Below, one piece after another: positions 54,080-64,000 of a stretch of DNA of 64,000 nucleotides. Positions within the stretch are counted from its first letter, which is position 1. Each line of letters opens with the position of its first letter. The stretch lies in assembly GCA_947652605.1 (NCBI GenBank), contig OX393577.1:18231466-18295465 (forward strand), given 5' to 3'. Below the pieces are notes generated by a model. It saw only the letters and a list, made by a program, of their open reading frames with translations. It did no database searches and was not told the DNA's origin. This DNA is from Elmis aenea (taxonomy: Eukaryota; Arthropoda; Insecta; Coleoptera; Elmidae). Both the position numbers and the translations under genes were made by a program.

Positions 54080-54930
54080 TAAGACAATGTATAGGGTAGA
54101 CCTCCAAAATATTTTCAAAGTAAAATACCGGTCTAGTAGGCAAATGGACCAGAATTTTACTGTTTCTATTCCACTATTTGCATATGATCAAGCACTGGTA
54201 GCAGTAGACGCGAATACCATAAACTATGTGTTTAGAAAACTAAAACATGAATATGAAAAGCGGGGTTTAGAAATAAACCATGAGAAAACTCAACAATGGT
54301 AATAGGTGGGCCAGGACAAGACCTACAAGTGGAGAGCGAGAAATTAGTAGATACCAATAAACGAGTATAAATACCTGGGAGTTATGCTAACGTCAAGTGG
54401 CACAGACCAAACAGACATTCAAAGCAAAATGAAAAAGGTAGATCGATGGTCAGAAATTTACATTCGCTGTTGTAGAACGATATCATCACCAGAAAGGCCA
54501 AGACAAGGTTATATTAAACATTTGTTGAAAGTTGCTCGCTGTATGGTTCAGAAATATGGACTGCTAAAAAAAAACATGAATAATCGAACGATGGCAAGGG
54601 AAAAAATTTGTTCTGGAGCGGAGCTGCAGAGCGCCTATTTGACCAAGTAAAAAATGAAGATATTAAACATAGCATGGAAGTAGAAACCTCAATATTGGTC
54701 CCCGTAGATAGGAAAAGCTGGTCTAGGATGGACATTTGAACAGAATGAACGACGAGAGATTACCAAAGGAAAGGGAAACCATCCCAACAACAACAAAGAG
54801 GAAGACCTGGACGTAGCTGGAAACTAAATGTGGAAGACGCTATGAAAGGAAGAAACCTTAAAGAGAATGTTTACGACATGGAGGGATTGAGAAAATGATA
54901 TGGCAAACGGTGTACGCTGTAAACAAACCA
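54080..54930 (+). pseudogene. LINE reverse transcriptase relic, multiply frameshifted
   Basis: Ordered pieces: SIPLFAYDQALVAVDANTIN (decayed ADD box), FRKLKHEYEKRGLEINHEKT, a YGSEIWTAKKK segment, and RGRPGRSWKLNVEDAMKGRN with LKENVYDMEGLRK near 54780-54900. The catalytic ADD reads AYD, so the active site is lost. The pieces fall in different frames. Confidence 0.8.
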
Positions 54931-55059
54931 CTTATATGGTATATGCATATTTATATGCTGGTCTAAACAAATAGTTTAAATGGGATAAAGAATCAATCCT
55001 GAATCACCTAAATTCTGGAAAATCTCTAGAGGTAAGAATAGAAGAAATGATAACGAAAG

Positions 55060-55235
55060 CTGATGAATGAACGCCGATTGAAAGTATCTATTATCGCTAA
55101 GGAAATAAATGAATGTAAAACAACAGTTTCGAATATTTTACGAGGTGATTTAGGCACGAAAAAAGTGCATGTGCGTTTAATACTGCTTACACCAGAGCAA
55201 AAGAAAAATTTGAATGTAAGACCTGGGATGGATGA
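55060..55235 (+). pseudogene. Mariner transposase N-terminal (HTH) relic
   Basis: ERRLKVSIIAKEINECKTTV-SNILRGDLGTKKVHVR-LLTPEQKKNL matches the mariner helix-turn-helix and linker (RRLTVREIAEEVGIS..TVHxILTEDLGMRKVSAR..LTPEQK). The following RPGMDDEIWVFPSVP is not mariner-like, so the element is internally deleted or truncated. No TIRs were found. Confidence 0.7.
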
Positions 55236-55389
55236 CGAGATCTGGGTATTTCCATCGGTACCTATGTACCTACAAAACTTCATGCAAAGGGTTCATACGA
55301 ACTGCCACACAAACTTATCTGAAATTATTTCGCACTTAAATTTAGCATTTAATTCTGTGTTTAATTGTTTATTGCAATTTTCGTGACGC

Positions 55390-56516
55390 AAAAACTTTGA
55401 CTGACACGTACATAGATAAATTACTTTAAATTAACAATTTAAAACTATTTGTCTTCGAGTAAAACCACCGCCGCCCACTATTATATGCAAAGTAGGAATA
55501 ATATTCAGCATTCAAACATGACAAGAATTGTTGAAAACTCCGCATTGTTCAGATCATGTATCTATTAATAATACATATATGGTTTCAATGAACAATAAAC
55601 TGCATTACATATTGGCAATCAAGACCTGGAAATTTCACTTTAACTGGTTCGTAACCGTTACTTTAATTAACTTTTATTTTAACGACAACTTTTCCCGCCT
55701 TTTAATTATGGTGGACAAAACCATTTAAAGAGCCGACTTTTAAAAAGGGATTTGATAACATGCAAGTTTCCGTATTTTTGAGAATAATTATTTTTGTATT
55801 AACAGAAAGCTTAAGAACGCATGACCATTTGGTTTGAAAGACTTTCCAAGGATGCACTTTTAACAAACACTTTGATGATTATCATTAAGAAAAACCGCAT
55901 TGCACGGACAAAAGACCTTCAATACTCATTGGAAAGTTGCACAATTTGGTTATTTATTACGCGCACCTGTCATTTTTGGTCGACGTGAAAATAAAAATTG
56001 CCTGAAAGATACATTAACCAGTGTTCTCGTGCTCCCAAAAGAAACGACCATCGAAATTGGATAAGTTACGCGTTAATTTCTTACGAAATTGCACCTTTTA
56101 TTAAGAGCTACTTTCCTTTGCTATAAAACAAGCAAAAACGCCACACAGATCTTTTAAAAAGTAATTTAAACACAGTTTTATTTGGCAAACATAAAAAATT
56201 TACAAGTAACAACGGAAACAGCAAGAAAACAAAATATGCTCCACTTTTGAAAACAAGTGAAGAAATAGCGTTTAAAGATGTTTGCACATGTCGTGCTTCA
56301 TCTGTTATGAATATTATTTGAACAAATACTGTCAGCATAAAAGAGCTTTTTAAGCACAAAAATTTTGTATTTGAATTACTAGAAATTAAAACACATGAGC
56401 GAAAAGTCATGGATCTTCTTTGTCCACCTTTTAAGGCGTCAAACTAATGACGACCGAACCATGAGTTATTTAGTTTTTCTCTTATTGGCACACTTTAACT
56501 TAACCATTTTAAATTA
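55390..56516. other. No gene recognised
   Basis: AT-rich sequence without repeat termini. Open frames at 55528-55728 and 56108-56410 are not recognised. Confidence 0.3.
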
Positions 56517-57797
56517 TACCGGGTGTAAATGAAGTGTGGTACACCCCCTTTTTTTTCTTTAGTTTTGATTTTAAATAAATGAAATTTTAGACATACGATA
56601 TGTGCAAAAAACCGGGCTTTTTGAGTCCTTGCACACATTTGTTTCACTTCGGTTTCGCCGGAAATGACCCCAACTTTGTTATTTTAAATGGAACATCCGG
56701 TATATTTTTATATTTTTGGAAAGAGGAAGTGATTTTTGATAAAACTGCACTATTTTCGTTAATTTTTATAACCTCAAAATTTTTTTAAAACAAAATTTAG
56801 TTTTTTATTAAGAGTGCCGTGACCTGCACAAATTGATTTTTATTATGTCAACAATTGTCCAAAAAACGTTTTTGTAAATTTTAAATGACATTTAGGTTAC
56901 TTTAATCGACTTTGAAGGTTGCGGAATCGGTTTTTTGACAAAAAGTCAATTTTTTTAAATGGAACCATGCTGGTACTAGCGGTTATTTAAATCAAGCATC
57001 TTCTAACGAATCTATCGGTACCAATAACTTGTATTTTTATTAAGAATCTACTTCAAAAATTTCAAATTATTGTGAAAATTTATTAAGAGATCCTTCTAAT
57101 CGCAGTAATCTAATTATGTACAAATGATTACCAAAATATTTAGACTTTTTAATTAAATGACTATAGTAGTTAAACATAAAACAACGATCATTTGTTTTGT
57201 TTTAGTTATGCACAGTGTACTGCGATTAACAGGATCTCTTAATAAATTTTCACAATAATTTGAAATTTCTGAAGTAGATTTTTAATAAAAATACAAGTTA
57301 TTGGTATTGATGGATTCGTTAGAAGATGCTCCATTTAAATAACTGCTAGTACCAGCATGGTTCCATTTAAAAAAATTTACTTTTTGTCAAAAAACCGATT
57401 CCGCAACCTTCAAAGCCGATTAAAGTAACCTAAATGTCATTTAAAATTTACAAAAACGTTTTTTGGATAATTGTTGATATAATAAAAATCAATTTGTGCA
57501 GGTAAACCCAAAATTAAATTTGTTTAAAAAAAATTTGGAGGTTATAAAAATTCACCAAAATAGTGCATTTGTATCCAAAATCACTTCCTCTTTCCAAAAA
57601 TGTAAAAATATACAGGGTGTTCCATTTAAAATAACAAAGTTGGGGTCATTTCCGGCGAAACCGGAAGTGAAACAAATGTGTGCAACGGCTCAAAAAGCCC
57701 GGTTTTTTGCACATGTCATATATCTAAAATTTCATTTATTTAAAATCAAAACTAAAGAAAAAAAATGGGGTGTACCATGAACGTGTGACACCCGGTA
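56517..57797. repeat. Long foldback element (arms about 580 bp), modular ends
   Basis: The outer ends are TACCGGGTGTAAATGAAGTG and its inverse ending ACACCCGGTA. The arms pair from 56517-57110 with 57217-57797 and differ little. Within the left arm, at about 56690-56704, AATGGAACATCCGGTA is an outward-facing second terminus; its mirror TACAGGGTGTTCCATTT is at 57612. Each arm end is thus itself a unit of about 190 bp with inverted TAC-GGGTG termini. Sequence next to the inner terminus (TTTTTGGAAAGAGGAAG) is shared with the arm of the 931 element. Open frames at 56600 and 57496 are parts of the arms. Confidence 0.88.
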
Positions 57798-57879
57798 TAC
57801 CTTTGGTGCAATTAGCATCAAGCCAACCTCACTAATAGTCAAGATGTAAGAGATCTGGTGAACTAGGTGACCTTGTTCG

Positions 57880-58035
57880 TCCTGTCTAAAGAACTGACAT
57901 TTCAACAAGACGTAAGCCCGCCACATTTTGCAGCTACCAATAGTAGATATATTTCTTCCAAGCAATTAAATCAGGCGACAAAGATTCTAGATCTCCTGAT
58001 CTCAATCTCGTGATTTCCCCTTCATAAGTAAATTT
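57880..58035 (+). pseudogene. Tc1/mariner-type DDE transposase fragment
   Basis: LTFQQDVSPPHFAATNSRYI, then after a frameshift IKSGDKDSRSPDLNLVISPS. This matches the block FQQDGAPPHFA...(W)IGRRG..SRSPDLNPLDFFLW of Tc1/mariner-like DDE transposases. The catalytic Asp in QQD is present, while the next residue (usually Gly) is Val. Only about 50 codons survive. It immediately follows the 56517 foldback. Confidence 0.68.
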
Positions 58036-59241
58036 GAAGCCGACAATCAATTTTTTTGCCCAAAAATTTAAGTTTTTTGGCAGAGACAATCAGATAAGAT
58101 TAGGACAAGATAGGAACTTGTCTAATTAGAGAAAGGTTGAGTCTGTCATTTGAGTGCAACAAGATCATTAATCTAGTAAAGTTGTTCTCGACTTTTGTCA
58201 CATTCTGTGTATTTCCAGAATTATAGTCGCAAATTCAATCCAGCGTCAAGAAACAACAAGAAACGTTGAAATTTACGCATCATACGTCAAAATAAAAACA
58301 AAAATGCGGAAGGAACAGAGGAAAAGAACGTTTAAACAGATTATTCGAAGGCCCCTTGGGCGAATTTCTGGAGCGGGACAGATTTGTTCCAAAAATTAAT
58401 CAGTTAATGGTTGACTGACCACAAACTAGGCGTAGGAATAAGTATTACACTAACAAAAAGTGAGCTTTGTGTTTTTCACATTGGCGCAAACTTTGGGTCT
58501 TTCCACCAAAATAAACTGTAGACGATTTTTATACTGCACGCTGGAAATGAAAAGGTTTGACTTTTTTGTTATTTAATTATACCTACCGCCTGTCCCTGTA
58601 AAGCGATTGTATATTTATTTATTCATTTACTTATAAGCGGTTAAAAAATTTTTAATTGAGTAAAACAGATTGCCCCAATTGTTTTTTAGATAGAATTAAT
58701 ATCTTTCATCTTATTTCCTGTACAATACATTCCGGAAACGAAGAAAAATCCAATAATAGCTAAGGGCGACAAATAATACAAATGCCGAAAAAATCTCGCA
58801 TGATTTAATCAACTTTTTGCAATAAATTAGCTTTTGTTAGTGCGCGCTTAAGACACGGCATAGAGCCCCAGACTGTAATTAATGAGGAAGTATAAGTTTC
58901 ACTTTCTTTAACTGCGTAATGTTAAATTGCCCGAAGGTGTACTATGACATAGTAGTGAGACCGACTCTCCTACTTTCCTCAGAAAGAACTAAACTGCTAA
59001 AAGTTGTCACCCACCTATGTAGATATTTCCTTACAGGATATTTATAGTTCCGTGCATATGGAATAACATAGTTAATCACTATGCGAACGCCTGTTATTAC
59101 AAAAATTACAACAGGAAAGTAACCACAGTCAAACACGACTGGAGAAGAATCATAAGGAAGTAGAAAAGCATTTAAAATTGTGGGTGTTAACATTAATAAA
59201 CGAAAAATGTTGAGTTAGATTGCCAAACCGAACGTATTTAC
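58036..59241. other. No gene recognised
   Basis: Less AT-rich in places (58330-58480) but without recognisable protein similarity. It may include more of the decayed transposon upstream of it. Confidence 0.25.
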
Positions 59242-59529
59242 ACCAGTGATTCTCAACCTGTGGAGCACGCCGCCCTGGGAAAGAGCGAAGAAAAGTGGAA
59301 ATTAAAGCAAAAAAAAATAAATATTGAAAATGAAAAAATAATAACATGAAAAAATAATCTTAAAATAAAATAATAAATGTTAAATAAATTATTTCTGTTT
59401 AATTGTAAGTAAAATACATTGCATCGAATAAACTTGTAACGCTTATGGTATGGTTAGGGTTACACATAAACTATGCAAAATTACCGAGCAACTAAATTAA
59501 AACAATAAAGTAACAATGAATTTAAAAAA

Positions 59530-60440
59530 AATAACTCCCTTGTGCCTCTTTTGAAAAGCAACGTTTTGCACAAGATAGCGATATATAAGAGATTGGCGGC
59601 TTTGGTTCTCTTTATATAATTAGCAAGAGATCTGTATTTTTTTTTAAGACAGCCACTGCAGAAAATCCGGTTTCACAAACATACGATGTTGGAAATGTCA
59701 AAAGTATGCGAAAAGCTCTCGACTTCGGTAGACAAAATTCATTATCACCAGCCCAAAATTTAAACAGCGATTAACAGGAAAATTTCCTTCACCTGTCAAA
59801 TTTGCGTTTTCAACCAATCACTAATCGTAAATCTTCTAGAGAATACCAATAAGAGCATTATTACACGGTAATAATTTTACATTATCCTGTCAGATGTTGA
59901 TCCTCCTGTCAAATTTGCGTTTTCGACCAATAACAAACTCAGATAAACATAATCAAATACACTGATAATATCCTTTTCGCAATGAACAGATTTTCATGCG
60001 TTTATTGGTCGTTTCTAAGAAATCTGAGTTTGTGATTGATCGAAAATATAAATTTGGAAAGGGAATTAAATATTTTGGTCTTGATAATTTTTTGACGAAT
60101 TTCGGCGACCAGTAGCGTTACTTTAATATAGATTAAACCACACCCCTGACTCACCACTCTGACAGTACTGGTAAAATTTGACATAACATACATGATTTGA
60201 CTTGCACTTGTTATATTACTACTGAAAACTGTCTTCTAATTTCGCTACTCGATTTCAAATCTATAAATTGTTCCTCTTCTATAATTGATAGACATTGAGT
60301 ACTAGTTTAAAATGGGTTTCTATCCCATTCGTTTGTTGCTATAATGTTTTCGTCGGTTATAAAATAGGTCCTAAAATTCTTTGTCGATATTGTTAAATGA
60401 TTTCCAATTGTTAGTGATTGTTATATGTAAAACTGACAGT
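59530..60440 (-). pseudogene. hAT (ZBED/buster-like) transposase C-terminal relic
   Basis: On the minus strand above the insert the frame reads HLTISTKNFRTYF, TDENIIATNEWDRNPF, a stop, then LSIIEEEQFIDLKSSSEIRR-QF. Below the insert it resumes: FWAGDNEFCLPKSRAFRILL, TFPTSYVCETGFSAVAVLKK. These are the NEW(I)RNPF, EEExFIDL and LLPF-TSYxCExGFSAL motifs of the hAT C-terminal region including the dimerisation segment. At least two stops and a shift occur. The reading frame is nearly continuous across the Helitron-like insert when the insert is ignored. Confidence 0.8.
59777..60225 (-). repeat. Helitron-like repeat copy D, inserted in the hAT relic
   Basis: It reads from 60225 (TCAGTAGTAATATAACAAGT) to 59777 (GGTGAAGGAAATTTTC). 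The 5' half is mostly deleted: TGCAAGTCAAATCATG joins the terminus directly to the mid part. It keeps several ATTGGT/ACCAAT motifs. Flanking hAT codons define its ends without a visible target duplication. Confidence 0.78.
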
Positions 60441-62030
60441 AGAAAATGATATGAGAAGGATAAGCCGATAATTCTAAACTCTTAAAAGAGGTACAAGATG
60501 GTTAATATTTTGGTTTAAATAATTACAATTTAAAAAAAAAATTACAGCTTTCAAAGCAGCAAAATAAATTTGATAGCAACGATGTTTTTATAATTACAAT
60601 TTAATAAAAAACACTCTTTTTTTAAATATTTTAACTCATACGGTTTTAAAAATACCTGCACACGTATAATTGCCTCGTAACACGATAAAAATTATGCCAA
60701 AGTTTGTACTCACGTATGCTTGAAATATCCACACACTAAAACTGGGTGAAAGTGAAATGTATTTCGTGTACCTTATTTACATACTAATTGGACTCATACA
60801 GAGTTAAGCTTGTGGTAGATTCTGTATCAGCACCATTAACATGGAAGATTGCTAAAGTAAATAGCCCGCGATTGTGAGATAACCATGAATTATAGGAATC
60901 AGATATCGAATGTATTGTGATATTTTGTGTCGTTTTGCGAGGAAAGGCGATTGAATATGCATATTTTTTGAAAAATAGAAAGTTTTTGTAAGTCGCTATT
61001 TTTGAAAAGCGAATTAATTGTTGGTTTATGCTTTCGTTTTTATAACGTGTTAATTGAATTCTGTTCTTCCGCTACAGAAGTGCTTATAGATCGATTAAAC
61101 GATGACGATACAGAATCTTGATGATATTGTAATGAAATCGGTGACAAGCAGATCTGCAGGAATTATCCACTAAACCAAGAACATTCCTAGATTCTTTTTT
61201 TGTTTGCAAATTGCTTTACTGATTGTCTGAAACATTATCTAAAATATTATTATAAATCGGTCCAAAAATATCAATTTTTACGTACAACTACTTTAGTAGT
61301 AGCGATTACTTTTGCTTTGAGAAGCAATCGTTTCCTGCTGACGAATCAATTACGTGTAAACTTTAAATTAAAACTTTAAGTGCCTTTCTGGGCCAATTTT
61401 GATAAGAAAAATTATGCTGTATACGAAAAATGTGATACTTAAAATTTATATACCTAGGTACCTAATTATTTCCTTTGTATAACAACACAATATACTAGTT
61501 TACTTCCAAATATTTAAGTAGGCAAAAGTCATTTAATCGATTCTGATCAATTCTAGTCAATTTATAATCCAATCAGCTTACATTTAAATCCATAAACTTG
61601 TGTGTAGAAAACACTGTTCCAGCAGATTTTGTTATTTACGTAAACGAAAGTTTAAATATTAACCAGTTTTTGGTTTCTCGATGTAAGGTCTAGATAATTT
61701 GATTAAACAGTTTCCTGCTGAGCTGAAAAATAAACAATAGAAAATCGACAACCAAAAATGTACCATATTTTAATAGATAAATAACTAACACGTGCTATTA
61801 GAAAACTACTTAATATAAATGAGATTTGACCTAATTTTAAATATCTTGACCAGAAGAAACTTGCAGGATATAGAAACACTTACTAAATTGGTATTTCTTA
61901 GGTCGGTATAGTTTATTTTTATTTCCCCACATACTTGCATTTCGCGGAAGCAGGATATGTACAAGAAATAAATCGTATTATACAACTGTCGTTTTCACTA
62001 ACTCACAATAGTTAATACGATTAACAGTTA
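60441..62030. other. No gene recognised
   Basis: AT-rich sequence with an E-box CACGTG at 61789-61794 and a TTTACGTAAA near 61634. There are no exons, repeats or terminators that can be supported. Confidence 0.3.
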
Positions 62031-63133
62031 TACAGGGTGGTCCACTTTTTTGTAGCAAGACTTAAACAGTCGATACTAAAACTCATTTTAAAGCGAATAT
62101 TCCACATCAACATTGGTCCATAAACGCATAAACGCTTCATTTTAAAGATACACGGTGTTGAAATTTTCGGAAAAATATCGATAATTTTTAACAGTTTCCC
62201 AACCAGTTGATATATTTTAGTCAAATTTGTTATACAGCACTACCTTACAAGTTACCACATTCGGTGAGAATGTCAAGCCCCACAAACAACACGTGGCGGA
62301 GTTGTAAGGGTTCAATTTCAATAAATTTTATAAAAACTAGTACGGCCCTGTTCAAAATCAAACTTGAACTTAGTATTAGATAGAGTATTTTATTCTAAAA
62401 AAAAAGGTCTCTTGGCTTTTTTTCGTATCTGCCACCGTTTGGCGCAAAATTTTATTTACTTTATTTACTATTCTCCCGAAATATTTGCTCATCTCTCGAT
62501 CTAAAAATATCGCGAATTGCAAGTTGCAGAGTAAATACTCAAAATGTGGATCATTATTCGTTAATTTAGCAGAACTTCTTTCCTTATTATTAGCATAGGT
62601 ATTATGTTACTAAAAACGCAAAATATGTTACTAAAAACGCAAAAATCAATAATTACTTCTTTATTTCGAATATTAGTGATATTTTTTGATCGTATTATTA
62701 TGGGCAAAATATTCGCGAGAATAGTAAAATAAATCAAATTCCGCGCCAAACGGTGGCAGATACATAGAAAAGTTAGGAGCTACTTTCTGTTTAGAATAAA
62801 ATGCTCTATACAAAAAAAGTTAAAGTTTTAATTTTAAACAGGGCCGTACTAGTTTTTAATAAAATTTATTGAAACTGAACCCCCACAACTCCGCCACTGG
62901 TTGTTTGTGGAGCTTGACTACCTGTGAGGTGGTGCTGTATACTAAATTTGGTTTAAATATATCTACTTGTTGGAAAACAATTAAAAATTATCGATATTTT
63001 TCCGAAAATTTCGACACCCTGTATCTTTAAAATGAAGCGTTTATGAACCAATGTCGATATGGAATATTCGCTTTAAAATTAGTTTTTGTATCGACTGTTA
63101 AAGTCCTGCTACAAAAAAGTGGACCACCCTGTA
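62031..63133. repeat. Long foldback element (arms about 460 bp), nested termini and internal direct repeat
   Basis: The ends are TACAGGGTGGTCCACTTTTT and the inverse ending GTGGACCACCCTGTA. The arms pair from 62031 to about 62480 and from about 62720 to 63133. An inner terminus-like motif GATACACGGTGTTGAAATTT (about 62150) mirrors AAATTTCGACACCCTGTATC (about 63004-63024), as in the nested elements at 931 and 24633. A further block, ACGGCCCTGTTCAAAATC, mirrors TTTTAAACAGGGCCGTAC. The spacer carries a 21-bp unit (TATGTTACTAAAAACGC...) twice in tandem at 62603-62645. Confidence 0.88.
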
Positions 63134-64000
63134 TGAACGAAATGTAATAATAAAAGTAGTAAAAAAGTATGCTGTTAAAGGGTGTTGTAGAAATAAGCTT
63201 TAAGGAATCCGTGGCAATATTTTTTGATTAAAAATTATCCTAAAAAGCTTTTTAAATTTTATAGTCACTTATTAAGCTTGCGTAGCATTATTGTATGTCT
63301 GTCTCATCTTCCGCTAAGATAGCTTGGTCATCAGCAAAATGCAAGCTTTGTATCTTTTATTCTTTCAGTTTTCTAGGAATAAGTAAATAAAATTGCTACT
63401 GATGACGAGATGAGAGTATCAAAACTGGTCTAGCAATTTTACAAAAGTTTCTTCATAAAACGAGATTGTTAATTTATAAATAAATTTATATATTTAAGGG
63501 TTTAAGACTGTTTCTAAAAAGAACTTGACACAGTTGAATCATGTTTATTTAATTCAATATTGTTGCGATTTGCTTTTAACAAGAATGTTTAGTGAACTGA
63601 TCAGGGCAATCTCTAAAATCCGGGATTTTCCCAGCTATGCCAATGCATTAAATCAAAGCTGAAAATGTTGTCCACTCAATTCTGTTCATTAAAAATTATT
63701 AATCAGTACGGGGTATTGAAATCGTTACCTTCATAACAACAATTTCTCAACACCATTGTGTAGGTACATGTGTATGTGGTTTTTATCCCGCTAACAATTC
63801 TGCCTTTTGTTGCGTTAAAAAATTAGATTATTGAAATTTATAATTAAATTTATTCCAAGTACTACGCTCAATACCTAATGTATATGATTGATTTGTATCC
63901 AGCTGATTTCTTCAAGGTTAATAAACATCGCATTGTTGTCTTGCGTTTTTTCTATCCGACCATAGTCTTTCAGTATTATAAAAACTATATTAAATGTCTA
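63134..64000. other. Unassigned sequence at window end, contains a LINE relic
   Basis: Apart from the RT fragment at about 63290-63420 nothing is recognised up to the window end. Confidence 0.3.
63290..63420 (-). pseudogene. LINE reverse transcriptase fragment with intact FADD box
   Basis: On the minus strand QSLHFADDQAILAEDETDIQ matches the palm motif LxFADDQVLIAxDEEDIxY of the same general LINE type as 54080. Flanking sequence in either direction quickly loses similarity, so only a fragment of about 40 codons is identifiable. Confidence 0.65.

Larger units (their letters stand above)
59242..60440 (-). mobile_element. Decayed hAT transposon (one terminus and transposase C-terminus), split by a Helitron-like copy
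   Basis: A CAGTGATTCTCAACCTGTGG terminus (hAT style) at 59242 lies downstream, in the minus sense, of a transposase relic. The relic extends up to about 60440 and is interrupted at 59777-60225. The far terminus was not found. Confidence 0.7.

Noticed and set aside
53435..54143. Two 100-codon minus-strand frames
   Set aside because: No recognisable motifs, no splice or promoter context; in a region of decayed LINEs. Length is within expectation for this many bases of AT-rich DNA.

Overview
This is a gene-poor, AT-rich stretch of eukaryotic nuclear DNA. It is almost certainly insect and probably beetle-like; that guess rests on general character, not on a diagnostic marker. The supporting signs are spliced coding segments of a recognisable insect transcription factor, long introns filled with repeats, and many degraded hAT, Tc1/mariner and LINE copies. 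No operons, bacterial genes or CRISPR arrays are present. No ordinary host gene other than the one below can be supported.

Host gene: on the minus strand, 18584 down to 14344, four exons join in phase into the C-terminal half of Pdp1 (PAR-domain bZIP factor of the DBP/TEF/HLF family). The parts are a conserved acidic LWDK...DLKYVDLDEFL segment, a Ser/Pro-rich linker, the PAR domain, the basic region and a leucine zipper ending in YEDV-stop. All junctions have GT/AG sites and matching phases. The 5' exon(s), start codon and promoter were not found in the 45 kb upstream, so that sequence is probably first intron or 5' flank.

Everything else is mainly mobile DNA, in five layers. (1) Palindromic elements bounded by TACAGGGTG-like ends recur at 931, 4109, 24633, 28044, 36700, 50500, 56517 and 62031, with single-ended pieces at 5687, 10631, 28669 and 42159 and weaker relatives at 12856 and 17059. 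Several are nested: the terminal motif recurs inside each arm, giving a palindrome within a palindrome. (2) A family with no terminal repeats and no obvious target duplication starts TCAGTAGTAATA and ends GAAGGAAATTTT. It carries many ATTGGT/ACCAAT motifs and has copies at 14861, 18951, 20083, 34459 and 59777; it looks like a non-autonomous Helitron-like element. (3) TIR/MITE insertions with clean target duplications include a 140-bp Harbinger-like element with perfect 60-bp arms (19207), hAT-type elements at 197, 24077 and 45014, and MITEs at 37304 and 48057. (4) LINE relics: one well-preserved 5'-truncated copy with poly(A) and a 12-bp target duplication (6925-8507), plus at least seven decayed 3' ends. 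(5) Transposase fossils: a hAT relic at 59530-60440, a mariner C-terminus at 47565, a mariner-like N-terminus at 55060 and a DDE fragment at 57880.

Nested insertions order events: the Helitron-like family is younger than the LINE at 34.3 kb and the hAT at 59.5 kb, and older than the Harbinger MITE at 19207. Two weak host-gene hints remain: a TATA + initiator pair at 35696 (+ strand) and two open reading stretches ending in strong splice donors on the minus strand (3218 and 9562).
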